The notes beneath the pieces were generated by a model that made no database searches, had not been told where the DNA came from, and saw only the letters and a program-made list of their open reading frames with translations. Below, in pieces: positions 17,556-26,349 of a DNA stretch of 64,000 bases. The stretch is from an uncultured Eubacteriales bacterium (GTDB lineage Bacteria; Bacillota; Clostridia; Oscillospirales; Acutalibacteraceae): positions 1 to 64,000 of the forward strand of contig CAKSHM010000010.1 in the NCBI GenBank assembly GCA_934457415.1, written 5' to 3'. Position numbers and translations under genes: made by a program. The stretch's first letter is position 1; every line of letters begins with the position of its first letter.

Positions 17556-18665
17556 TTATTTTTTAAGCCTCATAGGCATTACAAGATATAAAAAGTCATT
17601 ATTGTTTTCATCAGCCGATTTTATTAAAACTCCGGAATTTTCTCCGTTAAAAGACAGCATTATTTTGCCGGTCTGACAAACCTTAAGTGCATCAAGAAAA
17701 TATCTTGAGTTCATTCCTATCTCGAAAGGCTCGCCCTCTAAGGAAATATTTATCTTTTCTGAGGATTTGCCTATCGCCGTCATACAGGTTAAAGACAGTT
17801 TATTTTCATCAAACGCACAGCGCACGGGCGTTGATAAGGTATCGTTTATAATTATCGAAACGCATTCAAGCGTGCTTATAAGCTCTGAAAGATTTAAAAT
17901 AACCTTTTGCTTGTATTCTGTGGGAATAATTTTCTCATAGTTTACAAATTCACCGTCTAAAAGCCTTGAAATAAATACATATCCGTTTACCGAAAATGAA
18001 ATAAGTCTGTTTCCGACGGTTAATTCAATGTTTTCACTGTTTTCGTCTATAAGCTTAACAAATTCGTTAACCGCTTTTCCTGCTACAACAAACTCTATAT
18101 CGTCACACTCGTCAATTTTTTCGCGCCTTATGGCAAGCCTGAAGCCGTCAATTGAGACAAACTGCAAAACATTGTTTTTTACAGAAATATTTATTCCCGT
18201 AAGAATAGGTCTTGTTCCCTCAATCTGAGCAACCGCAAATATTGTTCCCTTTACCATACTGCTGAAAACTTCGCTGTCAATTGTAAGCTTTGTACCCTCG
18301 TCAACAGAAGGCATTTCGGGAAAATCGCTTGCCGCCATTCCCATGATATCAAAAAGCGCTTCATTGCACTTTATGTGGCACATAAGCCTTTCGTCAGTTT
18401 CAATTTCAACCTGCGGACCGTTAAGTCTCCTTATAATATTTGAAAGAAGATTTGCGCTGATAACGATTTCTCCGCTTTCCTCACAGGAAGCATAAATTTC
18501 CTTTTGCATTCCCATTTCAAGATTATATGCGCTCATTGAAAGCGTTCCCTGTTTGGCACTCAAAAGAATACCCTCTAAAACAGGAAGAGAGGATTTATTC
18601 CCGACTACCTTTGACAGTCTGCTTATCGCGTCAAGAAAAGCTGCTCTTTCTACGGTGAATTTCAT
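17556..18665 (-). CDS. dnaN: DNA polymerase III beta subunit (sliding clamp)
   Basis: The processivity clamp (369 aa) has three clamp domains. Family features include the start [20 protein letters not shown], the mid-protein [13 protein letters not shown] and the C-terminal LYLVMPMRL. It is the second gene after dnaA, with an AT-rich 313-bp spacer upstream that is probably part of oriC. Confidence 0.96.
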   Translation of the reverse strand: MKFTVERAAFLDAISRLSKVVGNKSSLPVLEGILLSAKQGTLSMSAYNLEMGMQKEIYASCEESGEIVISANLLSNIIRRLNGPQVEIETDERLMCHIKCNEALFDIMGMAASDFPEMPSVDEGTKLTIDSEVFSSMVKGTIFAVAQIEGTRPILTGINISVKNNVLQFVSIDGFRLAIRREKIDECDDIEFVVAGKAVNEFVKLIDENSENIELTVGNRLISFSVNGYVFISRLLDGEFVNYEKIIPTEYKQKVILNLSELISTLECVSIIINDTLSTPVRCAFDENKLSLTCMTAIGKSSEKINISLEGEPFEIGMNSRYFLDALKVCQTGKIMLSFNGENSGVLIKSADENNNDFLYLVMPMRLKK

Positions 18666-18978
18666 TTTTTGACCTCCGTTTTTATAAAAAAGAATATATT
18701 TTAAATATCAGTATAAATAAGATGTGTTAAAACGGTTAATAATGCGGACAAGACCTTATATAAAAAGCATTTTCAGTGTTAAAACGCGGTATTAAAAATT
18801 ATTTGATAACTTTAATAACTTCTTTGTTTTTAACACCTTGTTAAAAACCTCTGTGTTAATTAACTTTAAAAGTGTGGATAACTTTTTTGGCTTTTTAAAT
18901 ACAACTAAGGTTTTTTAAAAAAATGCAGAACGGGCGTTTTTTTTCTTACAAGGCGCTTTTACACCGCAATAATATTTT
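18666..18978. other. AT-rich dnaA-dnaN spacer, probable oriC part
   Basis: The spacer contains one exact DnaA box (TGTGGATAA, 18873-18881) and several TGTTAAAA/TGTGTTAA near-boxes. It also has an inverted repeat GTTTTTAACA/TGTTAAAAAC (18826-18848) and long A/T runs suited to duplex unwinding. With the box-containing region upstream of dnaA this gives the bipartite oriC layout of Firmicutes. The unwinding site is not proven. Confidence 0.6.
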
Positions 18979-20313
18979 TTAGGTTTCGCTCTTTAGGTTA
19001 TTTATTATATCGTCTACCATTTCCTTTTCATAAGGTTTGTCGGTAAGGAAGTTTTCTATCTGTCTTACATTATAAAGAACGGTTGTATGATCTCTTCCGA
19101 AAGCGTCGCCTATCTGCTTATATGAAAGTCCCGTTGTTTCTCTTGCTATGTACATTGCTACCTGCCGGGCAAGAGCCAAGGACTGTGTGCGCCTTAAAGA
19201 TAAAATATCGTCCTCTGAAACATTATAGGTTCTTGCAACCTCTGAAATAATTGTTTCGATTTTTATAGGCTCTGGCTTTGAATCGTTTATTACATCCTTG
19301 ATAAAATTCTGCACCGCGGTTACGGCAGGAAGTTTATTTTCCATATTTACATAAGCCTGAATTTTTTTAACAACTCCTTCAAGCTGCCTCGTATTGACCT
19401 TTATATGCTCGGCTATATAATAAACTATCTGATCGTCGAGATTTAATCCTGCCTGCTCGCCTTTTTTTCTGATAATTCCCACCCTTGTTTCAAAATCAGG
19501 AGAAGAAATATCGGCAAAAAGACCTGCCGAAAGCCTTGATCTTATTCTCTCGTCAAGAGTTTTTATTTCTTTTAAAGGACGGTCAAGAGTAACAACTATC
19601 TGTTTGTTGTTCTGATAAAGGGTATTAAAGGTATTGAAAAATTCCTCCTGAGTCGATTCCTTGCCGGCAATGAAATGAATATCGTCAATAAGGAGAACAT
19701 CTATATCTCGGTATTTCTTATGAAATTCATCCATAGCCGTAAGTCCTAATTTACCGTTATGCAAAGCGGAGATAAGCTGATTTGTAAAATCCTCGCTTCT
19801 TGTATAAACGATTTTCTTTTTAGGAAATTTTTTCTTTATATGATTTTTTATTGCGAGCATCAGGTGGGTTTTTCCCACTCCCGAGGGTCCGTAAATAGTG
19901 AGCGGATTATAAACTATTCTGTCATTTTCCGCAACCGCAAGAGAAGCCGCATAGGCAAATCTGTTTGATGGGCCCTCAATAAAGTTATCAAAAGTGAAAA
20001 AATCCTCAAAGGTAAGACCCTCGCTGTGAAGCTCTGCGTTTATAATATCCGTTTCCTCAGACTCGAAAATAATATGAGGCTTTAAATCAATACCCATTAT
20101 TTTTTTTATTGAGTCGGCAAGCAGACCCGTATAGTTTTCCTCAATCTGATCCCTCATAAATTCGCTTCCGATAGACAAAACAAAAGCCCCGTTATCAATC
20201 TTAACGGGCTTAAGATCCTTTAAAAAGCAGTTGAAGGCTATAGGAGAAACCGTTTTTTTACATTCCGCACAAACGGCTTCCCAAATGCCGTCAAGCGATT
20301 CCTGATACATCAT
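18979..20313 (-). CDS. dnaA: Chromosomal replication initiator DnaA
   Basis: The AAA+ origin-binding initiator (444 aa). Domain I is at about 1-80 and a short acidic linker at 90-105. The AAA+ domain has Walker A GPSGVGKTH and Walker B VLLIDDIHFI. Domain IV has the DnaA-box-binding signature DHTTVLYNVRQIE. The start at 20313 (tandem ATG ATG) follows GAGGATG. The promoter at 20376-20404 contains a DnaA box, suggesting autoregulation. Confidence 0.97.
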   Translation of the reverse strand: MMYQESLDGIWEAVCAECKKTVSPIAFNCFLKDLKPVKIDNGAFVLSIGSEFMRDQIEENYTGLLADSIKKIMGIDLKPHIIFESEETDIINAELHSEGLTFEDFFTFDNFIEGPSNRFAYAASLAVAENDRIVYNPLTIYGPSGVGKTHLMLAIKNHIKKKFPKKKIVYTRSEDFTNQLISALHNGKLGLTAMDEFHKKYRDIDVLLIDDIHFIAGKESTQEEFFNTFNTLYQNNKQIVVTLDRPLKEIKTLDERIRSRLSAGLFADISSPDFETRVGIIRKKGEQAGLNLDDQIVYYIAEHIKVNTRQLEGVVKKIQAYVNMENKLPAVTAVQNFIKDVINDSKPEPIKIETIISEVARTYNVSEDDILSLRRTQSLALARQVAMYIARETTGLSYKQIGDAFGRDHTTVLYNVRQIENFLTDKPYEKEMVDDIINNLKSET

Positions 20314-20375
20314 TCTTTTTTCATCCTCATAGTATATTTATATATTATATATTATTAAATAAATATTACCTATAT

Positions 20376-20404
20376 AGTATAGCATAAGTTATCCACCATT
20401 TCAA
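20376..20404 (-). promoter_or_regulatory. dnaA promoter with embedded DnaA box
   Basis: Minus-strand TTGAAA (20399-20404), a 17-nt spacer and TATACT (20376-20381). The spacer contains TTATCCACC (20389-20397 on the plus strand), one mismatch from the TTATCCACA DnaA box, so DnaA bound there would block RNA polymerase. Confidence 0.65.
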
Positions 20405-20469
20405 CAATAAAATATTAAAATTAAGAACCGAAATTCATTTAAAATCTTGCGTAAACAAAAAATTTCCTG

Positions 20470-20498
20470 TTGAATAAAAACAGGCTTTATGCTATTAT
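20470..20498 (+). promoter_or_regulatory. Promoter of the GH25 lysozyme gene
   Basis: TTGAAT (20470-20475), a 17-nt spacer and TATTAT (20493-20498), 31 bp before the GTG start codon. Confidence 0.5.
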
Positions 20499-20528
20499 TA
20501 AAAAAAATCATTTTCAGGGTGAAAAGGC

Positions 20529-22061
20529 GTGAAAAAAATTTTTAATGAAATACATTTGTTTTTTAGAAAAACGGCGGGATTTTTAAAAGCCCATATAAAG
20601 GTTTTTTTAAGTGTCGCAGGTGCGGTGATTGTTCTTGCCGGCTCTTTTACAGCCTTTTTAATTTCAAATAATAAAAGAGAAAAAAAGACGGTGCCGGCAG
20701 TTGAAAAAAAGCCTGTAAAAACCGTATCAAGCGAGGTTTTGTCCTCCGAGGATCAAATTACAGAGCCTGAGCCGGAAATAAAAAACGTTCCGATAGAAAA
20801 TGTTTTAAAAAACCCTGTTTTTAAATATAAACCAAAAGAGGATCCTCTGAATAAAAAGCGTCCTGTAACCGAGGAAAAAAAGCCATCTGTGTCGCTTCTG
20901 AAAATTTTAGACACCGAAACCCAATACGAGGAAAAAGAGGTTGAGGCGGTAACCGTAACCGAGGAAAAAGCAATTTATAAAACTGCCGATTTAAATAATT
21001 TAACGGAATTTAAAGCCGTCATCGGAAAGACTTATGATTATATATCTTCAGAAACCGTGGAAATAACGGAAGAAAAGGAAAGCAGCAAAGCAAGCTCCGA
21101 AATTCTTCTTACGGCAGATGTTGAAAGCAGCGAAGAAACCGACTCCGGCGCGGAGAAAAATCCTGAGGAGAAAAAGGAGATTACATTTTATAAAATTAAA
21201 TACAACCCTGAAAACTATGAAAACAGAAATTTAGGCGGAGATGCCTTTGAGGGTTATATTTTAGCTGAAAACGAAACAGTAAAAAAAGGAATCTTTAAAA
21301 GAAAATTTCCGATAGAGGTTAAATTGCCCGACGGACGGATTTTTAAAGAGGGTTTCAATAAGGTTAACGGCAAGACCTATTTTGTAAACGGCGGAAAATT
21401 CATTACAGGCTATGCTGAAATCAACGGACTGAGATATCATTTTGACCCTGTAACGGGGGTTAAGGACTGCGAGGTCGGAATTGATGTTTCAAGCTGGCAG
21501 GGAGATATAAATTGGGCAAAGGTAAAACGCGCAGGCGTTGAATTTGCTTATATAAGAGTAGGATTCCGCGGATATGTTTACGGCGGACTGAGCCTTGACC
21601 CGAAATTCGAATATAATTTAACCGAGGCTCAGAAACACGGAATAAAATGCGGAGTTTATTTTTATTCGGCTTCCGTTGATGAGAACGAGGCGGTCAAAGA
21701 AGCCGAATTTGTTTTAGACGCTTTAAAGGGCAGAAGTTTACAGCTTCCGGTTTATTGCGATACAGAGCATAAAGATGACAGGGTTGCGGGGTTAACACCT
21801 GCTCAGCGCACCGATACCGCGCTTGCCTTTGTAAACAGGATAAGAGAGGGCGGTTTTCAGGCAGGAATTTACACTTATTTTAATTATTACAATAAGTATC
21901 TTGAAAAATCGAGAATTTTAAATGAGAATATATGGATAGCTTATTATACCGAGAACTACGAAAGGGTAAAGAACATTCCCTATGTCGCATGGCAGTATAC
22001 CTCAAGCGGCTCGGTAGACGGAATTTCCGGAAGAGTGGATATGAATTTAAGAAGATGTTAG
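20529..22061 (+). CDS. Membrane-anchored GH25 lysozyme, 510 aa
   Basis: A muramidase probably acting on peptidoglycan. A cytoplasmic N-terminus and one membrane helix (about 24-46) are followed by a long Lys/Glu/Pro-rich linker (about 50-230), then a choline-binding-like repeat segment (NGKTYFVNGGKFITGYAEIN, about 285-310), and a GH25 domain from residue 317. The catalytic signature GIDVSSWQGDINW (D319) and the DTE pair (D411, E413) are intact. It uses a GTG start. It diverges from dnaA and is followed by hairpin repeat B. A role in growth or sporulation cannot be told apart. Confidence 0.85.
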   Translation: MKKIFNEIHLFFRKTAGFLKAHIKVFLSVAGAVIVLAGSFTAFLISNNKREKKTVPAVEKKPVKTVSSEVLSSEDQITEPEPEIKNVPIENVLKNPVFKYKPKEDPLNKKRPVTEEKKPSVSLLKILDTETQYEEKEVEAVTVTEEKAIYKTADLNNLTEFKAVIGKTYDYISSETVEITEEKESSKASSEILLTADVESSEETDSGAEKNPEEKKEITFYKIKYNPENYENRNLGGDAFEGYILAENETVKKGIFKRKFPIEVKLPDGRIFKEGFNKVNGKTYFVNGGKFITGYAEINGLRYHFDPVTGVKDCEVGIDVSSWQGDINWAKVKRAGVEFAYIRVGFRGYVYGGLSLDPKFEYNLTEAQKHGIKCGVYFYSASVDENEAVKEAEFVLDALKGRSLQLPVYCDTEHKDDRVAGLTPAQRTDTALAFVNRIREGGFQAGIYTYFNYYNKYLEKSRILNENIWIAYYTENYERVKNIPYVAWQYTSSGSVDGISGRVDMNLRRC

Positions 22062-22099
22062 ACAATAGACGGCAGATTTCAGACTTAAAGGAATTCTTG

Positions 22100-22345
22100 T
22101 TTAATTTCTGTGCCGCAAGGCACACATTGGTCTAATGTCTAAGGTCTAATATCTAAAATCCAGAAAAATACCCCTCAGTCGCAATAAATTGCGACAGCTC
22201 CCCTCTATATTGACATTCGTCAATAAGAAGGGAGCCTTTTCTTTAGTCTCTGCTGAAACACAAGCTTCCCCTAAAGACTACAGGGGAAGTGTCTTTGCCC
22301 GTAGGGCAAAGACGATAGGGTTTGGTTATAGTCCGCGCGAAAGCG
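22100..22345 (+). repeat. Dispersed hairpin repeat, copy B
   Basis: Same architecture as copy A. The GTGCC-GCAA-GGCAC stem is at 22110-22123 and TCTAAT-type short repeats follow. Hairpin 1 is GTCGCAAT/ATTGCGAC (22178-22195) and hairpin 2 ATTGAC/GTCAAT (22209-22224), inside the CTCCC/GGGAG stem. A terminal GCGC-GAAA-GCGC hairpin replaces GTGCC/GGCAC. Stem bases differ from copy A but pairing is kept. Confidence 0.8.
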
Positions 22346-22357
22346 CACACGTTTATT

Positions 22358-22531
22358 TTAACTTTCTTCTATAGTACCGTTTTCTTTTTCAAAGTTCTTT
22401 ATACAGTCTCTGATAAGGTATAAAACCTGACCGTTCATTGAACGGCCTTCATATTTGGCGATATATTTTAATTTGGCATGTATTTCGGGAGATATTTCAA
22501 TTCCGAGATGTTTGTTTTCTTTATTCCTCAT
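22358..22531 (-). CDS. Arc-type ribbon-helix-helix regulator, 57 aa
   Basis: A short DNA-binding protein of the Arc/MetJ ribbon-helix-helix type: a beta strand (HLGIEIS), then helices (PEIHAKLKYIAKYEGRS and NGQVLYLIRDCIKNFEKE). I prefer the ATG at 22531, with GAGAGTG 6 nt upstream; TTG or ATG starts up to 22546 would add up to five residues. It diverges from the SLOG gene, and two palindromes lie between them, so it is probably the local repressor. Confidence 0.72.
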   Translation of the reverse strand: MRNKENKHLGIEISPEIHAKLKYIAKYEGRSMNGQVLYLIRDCIKNFEKENGTIEES

Positions 22532-22585
22532 AATCATCACTCTCAAAAAATCTTAATTTAAGTTTATTTTAAGATTATTTTGTGA

Positions 22586-22623
22586 TATAATGTTTTAAGT
22601 ATACTTAAATTAAGTATACTTAA
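22586..22623 (+). promoter_or_regulatory. Extended -10 promoter with tandem palindromic operators
   Basis: TATAAT at 22586-22591 is preceded by TG in the extended -10 position. Directly after it come TTTAAGTATACTTAAA (22594-22609) and TTAAGTATACTTAA (22610-22623), two perfect palindromes with centres 15 bp apart, over the expected start of transcription of the SLOG gene. Tandem palindromes are typical operators for ribbon-helix-helix dimers. Confidence 0.7.
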
Positions 22624-22640
22624 ATTTTAGGAGTGGTGAT

Positions 22641-23054
22641 ATGACCTGTACATTTTTCGGACACCGAAGTTACAACGGAGAGAACAATGAAAAGCTGAAA
22701 GAAGAAATCGAAAAGCTTATAAAAGAGGGGGTAACGGATTTTTTGGTAGGACATAACGGAGGATTTGACAGCAGTGTAAAGCAAATACTTAAAGAATTAA
22801 AAAAACAGTATACCGATATAAGGTATACAGTGGTATTATCGAGACTTGATAAATATTTAACCGAAAAGAATGAAACCGTATTTCCCGACGGAATAGAAAA
22901 CGCTTTGCCCCGTTTTAAAATAATCTACCGCAATAACTGGATGATAAATAATTCGGATATAGTAATAACTTATGTAAGAAACAGCTTAACAAACGGAGCA
23001 AGCAGTTTTACCGATATTGCAAGAAGAAAAGGAAAAAGGATTATAAGTATTTAA
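22641..23054 (+). CDS. SLOG/DUF1273-like nucleotide-binding protein, 137 aa
   Basis: A Rossmann-like protein of the SLOG superfamily (related to DprA and YpsA), recognised from MTCTFFGHRSY, the glycine-rich VGHNGGFDSSVKQIL and the C-terminal NGASSFTDIARRKGKRII. SLOG domains bind nucleotides or nucleic acids, and some are sensors in conflict systems; the ligand here is unknown. The ATG follows GGAGTGGTG. Its promoter carries the operators of the divergent Arc-type regulator. Confidence 0.7.
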   Translation: MTCTFFGHRSYNGENNEKLKEEIEKLIKEGVTDFLVGHNGGFDSSVKQILKELKKQYTDIRYTVVLSRLDKYLTEKNETVFPDGIENALPRFKIIYRNNWMINNSDIVITYVRNSLTNGASSFTDIARRKGKRIISI

Positions 23055-23055
23055 A

Positions 23056-23306
23056 AATATCCGTGCCGCAAGGCACACAACGGTCTAATATCTAAAATCT
23101 AATGTCTAAAATCTAAAAGAATACCCCTCAGTCACGCATAAAGCGTGACAGCTCCCCTCTGTTTTCACTATCGTGAAAAAGAAGGGAGCCTTTTCTTTAG
23201 TTTCAGCAGAAACCCAAGCTTCCCCTTTAGACGGAAAAGTTTGGTTATATCAAGTGCCGTAAGGCACACACGGTCTAGTGTCTAAAATCTAATGTCTAAA
23301 ATCTAA
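23056..23306 (+). repeat. Dispersed hairpin repeat, copy C
   Basis: GTGCC-GCAA-GGCAC begins it and TCTAAT-type short repeats follow. Hairpin 1 is GTCACGC/GCGTGAC (23131-23149) and hairpin 2 TTTTCAC/GTGAAAA (23162-23179). The CTCCC/GGGAG outer stem, hairpin 3 (GTGCC-GTAA-GGCAC, 23254-23267) and a second run of TCTAATGTCTAAAATCTAA complete it. Confidence 0.82.
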
Positions 23307-23326
23307 CTTCCGTCGTCGGGAAAAGA

Positions 23327-23356
23327 AAAACCGCAGGAGTAAAATCCTGCGGTTTT
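23327..23356 (-). terminator. Terminator of rplJ-rplL
   Basis: A 12-bp stem (AAAACCGCAGGA/TCCTGCGGTTTT) runs into TTTTTCTTTTC on the minus strand, 25 bp past the rplL stop. Confidence 0.85.
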
Positions 23357-23381
23357 AAAATTTAAACCTTTAAAATTTAAA

Positions 23382-23759
23382 TTACTTAAGCTCAACGGTA
23401 GCGCCGACTTCGGAAAGCTTATTCTTGATTTCCTCAGCTTCGTCCTTGCTTGCAGACTCTTTAAGAGTCTTAGGAGCGCCGTCAACAAGAGCCTTTGCGT
23501 CAGCAAGGCCGAGACCGGTGATCTCACGTACAACCTTGATAACCTTAATCTTTTCAGCGCCTGCTTCTTTGAGAACAACCTCAAACTCGGTCTTCTCTTC
23601 AGCGGCAGCTGCTGCGCCGCCTGCCGGAGCTGCTACTGCAACCGCAGCTGCTGCGGATACGCCGAACTCCTCTTCTACTGCTTTAACGAGCTCAGAAAGC
23701 TCAACAACTGTAAGAGCCTTGATCTCTTCGATCATAGCCGTAATCTTTTCAGATGCCAT
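23382..23759 (-). CDS. rplL: Ribosomal protein L7/L12
   Basis: The acidic ribosomal stalk protein (125 aa) that recruits translation GTPases. It has an N-terminal dimerisation helix region, an Ala/Gly-rich hinge (residues 38-52) and a C-terminal domain ([20 protein letters not shown], then [13 protein letters not shown]). It lies 52 nt downstream of rplJ and is co-transcribed from the L10-leader promoter. The rplK-rplA and rpoBC neighbours are absent in this window. Confidence 0.97.
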   Translation of the reverse strand: MASEKITAMIEEIKALTVVELSELVKAVEEEFGVSAAAAVAVAAPAGGAAAAAEEKTEFEVVLKEAGAEKIKVIKVVREITGLGLADAKALVDGAPKTLKESASKDEAEEIKNKLSEVGATVELK

Positions 23760-23811
23760 TTTAATTTCCTCCGTAATAAAAATATTTTTTAGTTTTTTTA
23801 AAATTTTTTAA

Positions 23812-24324
23812 TTATTCTGCGTCGGCAGATTCGCCGTTTTTATCAACAACGGCCTGAATAACACGGGCAAATGCCGCGATGGGTGCCTGAAAAACATTGC
23901 AAACTGTTGCGAGAAGAACTTCTCTTGAGGGAAGCTTTGCAAGAGTATCGATAGTTTCGAGATCTGTAAGCTTTCCGTCCAAGAAACCGGCCTTGACGGT
24001 GAAGTTTTCATGGCTTTCGGCAAATTTGCAGAGAATTCTCGCTGCTGCGGTGTGGTCGTCGTTCGAAAGAGCGATAGCGGTTGTACCCTCAAGTACCTCC
24101 TTCATACCCTCAAGCTCTGTACCCTCAACGGCACGGGCAAGAAGAGTATTTTTAACAACGAAATAACTTACATTGTTTTCTCTGAGCTCTTTACGAAGAG
24201 CGGTATCATCGGCAACGGAAGTTCCGCTGTAATTAACGACAACGCCTGCGACGCTTGCGTTAAGCTTTTCCTTAAGCTCCGCAACAAGCTGCTTCTTCTG
24301 CTCTAAAACCTTAGCATTAGGCAA
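23812..24324 (-). CDS. rplJ: Ribosomal protein L10
   Basis: The stalk base protein (170 aa) that carries L7/L12 dimers and binds 23S rRNA. The N-terminus (MPNAKVLEQKKQLVAELKEK) and the motif YFVVKNTLLARA are typical. It starts at TTG with GGAGGTG 7 nt upstream. Excess L10-L12 complex is expected to repress this transcript through the leader RNA at 24345-24482. Confidence 0.96.
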   Translation of the reverse strand: MPNAKVLEQKKQLVAELKEKLNASVAGVVVNYSGTSVADDTALRKELRENNVSYFVVKNTLLARAVEGTELEGMKEVLEGTTAIALSNDDHTAAARILCKFAESHENFTVKAGFLDGKLTDLETIDTLAKLPSREVLLATVCNVFQAPIAAFARVIQAVVDKNGESADAE

Positions 24325-24344
24325 TTTGTTTCACCTCCGATAAA

Positions 24345-24482
24345 TATTGTCGGACGGACAAATCAAAAAAATGTCCGCCCAAAGACCTTGGGCGGACATG
24401 AAAATTCAAATCACGGCGCACCTCGGCAGGCGATAAGCTTACGGCAGAATATTTCCGCCACCTGCTGTCTTTGGTTTACAAC
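24345..24482 (-). ncRNA. Ribosomal protein L10 leader
   Basis: The minus-strand leader of rplJ contains AAAGACAGCAGGTGGC near its 5' end, the pattern of the L10 leader in Firmicutes, then a long helix region. It ends in a strong terminator-like stem (ATGTCCGCCCAA/TTGGGCGGACAT, 24371-24399) followed by TTTTTT, which fits attenuation. Bounds come from the promoter and the stem. Confidence 0.85.
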
Positions 24483-24488
24483 ATGGGT

Positions 24489-24517
24489 ATTATAATACAT
24501 TTTTAAATTTATGTCAA
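24489..24517 (-). promoter_or_regulatory. Consensus promoter of rplJ-rplL
   Basis: A perfect TTGACA (24512-24517), a 17-nt spacer and a perfect TATAAT (24489-24494) on the minus strand. The -35 box lies right against the stop codon of the upstream pseudouridine synthase gene. Confidence 0.9.
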
Positions 24518-25486
24518 GTATTTTTTATAATCCGTTCCGAAAAGCTCGTCTGCAAACCATACTTCCTTGACAGAAAACGATTTTTTGTCGAGATAATTCA
24601 GAATTCCGGCGTCAGAAGCAAAATCAAAGGTAAGCTTATAGGAATAAAGAGCCTGTTTGACGTAACCAAGCTTTTTGTCTTCCTTTAAATTACCGTATTT
24701 TCCGTCGCCTAAAAGCGGATGGCCTATCGAGGCAAAATGAGCCCTTATCTGATGTGTTCTGCCCGTTAACAGCTCGATTTCAAGCAGACTTAAATTGTTC
24801 TTTGAGACAAGCGTGCGGTATTTTGTCCGAACAGTTAAATTGTTTTCGGTTTTTTTATTACTCAGATAAACTTTGTTTTTTTCGCGGTTTTTTTCAAGAT
24901 AACCCTCTAAAATATCGCTTTTCTTCTTCGGAATTCCGTGAACAACGGCAAGATACCTCTTGTCGATCTCCCTTTCCTTGATTTTCTCACATAAAATTTT
25001 AAGTGCCTGCGCGTTTTTAGCCGCGATTACTAATCCCGCGGTGTTTCTGTCAATCCGGTTTGCAAGCGCGGGGGCAAAGCTGTTCTCAATTTCGGGATCG
25101 TATTCCTTTTTATTGTAAAGATAATGCTGAATTCTTCCTATAAGCGTGTCGCGGTATTCATTTTTATCAGGGTGGACGAGCAGTCCCTGCGGCTTGTCCG
25201 CAAGGAGAATATTTTCGTCCTCATAAACGATATTCAGCCTGTCGGGGGCGCTTAAAAAATCGAAATTTTTAGGTCTGACTTTAAAAAATTCGTCAGATAT
25301 ATAGGCGCTTACCTCGTCGCCGCGGCAAAGTCTTGTGTTTATCTGCGCGCGCTTTGAATTGACCTTGATTTTTTTCAGCCTTATGTATTTATACATAAGC
25401 GCCTGCGGAAGATCAGGGCAGACCTTTAAAATAAAACGGTCGAGTCTTTTGTTTTCGTCGTTCTTGTCTATCGTAAATTTTTTCAT
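24509..25486 (-). CDS. RluA-family 23S rRNA pseudouridine synthase
   Basis: It converts uridine to pseudouridine in rRNA (RluC/RluD class). An N-terminal S4 domain (about residues 12-70, KRLDRFILKVCPDL) precedes the catalytic domain with NRIDRNTAGLVI, where the catalytic Asp sits in the R-x-D motif (the family form is HRLDRxTSG). The C-terminal motif is RTHQIRAHFASIGHPLLGDGKYG-like. Length 325 aa. The site specificity cannot be fixed. Its 3' end carries the -35 region of rplJ. Confidence 0.88.
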   Translation of the reverse strand: MKKFTIDKNDENKRLDRFILKVCPDLPQALMYKYIRLKKIKVNSKRAQINTRLCRGDEVSAYISDEFFKVRPKNFDFLSAPDRLNIVYEDENILLADKPQGLLVHPDKNEYRDTLIGRIQHYLYNKKEYDPEIENSFAPALANRIDRNTAGLVIAAKNAQALKILCEKIKEREIDKRYLAVVHGIPKKKSDILEGYLEKNREKNKVYLSNKKTENNLTVRTKYRTLVSKNNLSLLEIELLTGRTHQIRAHFASIGHPLLGDGKYGNLKEDKKLGYVKQALYSYKLTFDFASDAGILNYLDKKSFSVKEVWFADELFGTDYKKYLT

Positions 25487-25587
25487 TTCTTCGAGTTCCT
25501 GTTTGTTGAATTCTTTGGATTTTGTGATATAATAAGAAAATAGAATTTTTAATAAAAAGTTTTATTTTTTAAGGGAGAAAGGATAAA

Positions 25588-26322
25588 TTGGAGGAAAAAG
25601 GTATACATAACGGCCACCGACAGAGAGTCAAAGCCGATTTCCTGAAAAGCGGATATAACGAGGACACTCCTGCCGAAAAGGTGCTTGAGCATCTTTTGTT
25701 TTACTGCATTCCGAGACGGGATACGGTTCCTGTAGCAAAGGAATTATTAAACACATTCGGCAGTCTTTCCGCCGTTTTTGACGCTAAGATAAGCGAGCTG
25801 ACACAAATAAGCGGAATTACGGAAAACACAGCTGTTCTGCTTAAGCTTATTTTACCGACGGCAAGGATTTATAATTACGAAAAGGGAAGATCCGCCGCGG
25901 AGTTTACATCTGTTGAGCAGATAGGCGATTTTCTTACGGATAAGTTTGTCGGCAGCAAAACCGAAAGGCTTGCGGTGCTCGGACTTGACGCTTTGGGCAG
26001 AAAGCTTTTCTTTGAATTTCTTGCGAACGGGAATATTGAAAGCGTGGGAATTTCGATAAGGGATATAGTCAAGCTTGCGCTTGATAATGACGCGGTGGCG
26101 ATAGTTATAGCCCATAATCACCCGAGCGGAGTGGCAATTCCGAGCTGTGAGGACGAATTTGCGACCGCCGAGCTTGCCAAAGCCATGAAGAAAATCGGAA
26201 TGAAGCTTATCGACCATATAGTTATTGCGGACGGAGATTATGTATCAATGCGCCAGTCCGCAAAATACGCGGAAATTTTTAAAAACCCGAAAAATTCCCG
26301 CAATGCCGGCGAAGCATTATAA
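25588..26322 (+). CDS. radC: RadC/JAB-domain protein
   Basis: A RadC-family protein (244 aa): an N-terminal helix-hairpin-helix region (about residues 50-90, SELTQISGITENTAVLLKL) and a C-terminal JAB/MPN metalloprotease-like domain with H-x-H...S...D (HNHPSG, H176, H178, S180, and D189). The metal ligands are intact. The biochemical role of RadC is still unsettled. It starts at TTG with GGGAGAAAGG upstream, and diverges from the pseudouridine synthase gene. Confidence 0.9.
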   Translation: MEEKGIHNGHRQRVKADFLKSGYNEDTPAEKVLEHLLFYCIPRRDTVPVAKELLNTFGSLSAVFDAKISELTQISGITENTAVLLKLILPTARIYNYEKGRSAAEFTSVEQIGDFLTDKFVGSKTERLAVLGLDALGRKLFFEFLANGNIESVGISIRDIVKLALDNDAVAIVIAHNHPSGVAIPSCEDEFATAELAKAMKKIGMKLIDHIVIADGDYVSMRQSAKYAEIFKNPKNSRNAGEAL

Positions 26323-26349
26323 TTATTATATATTATTTTCTGCTTTTTT

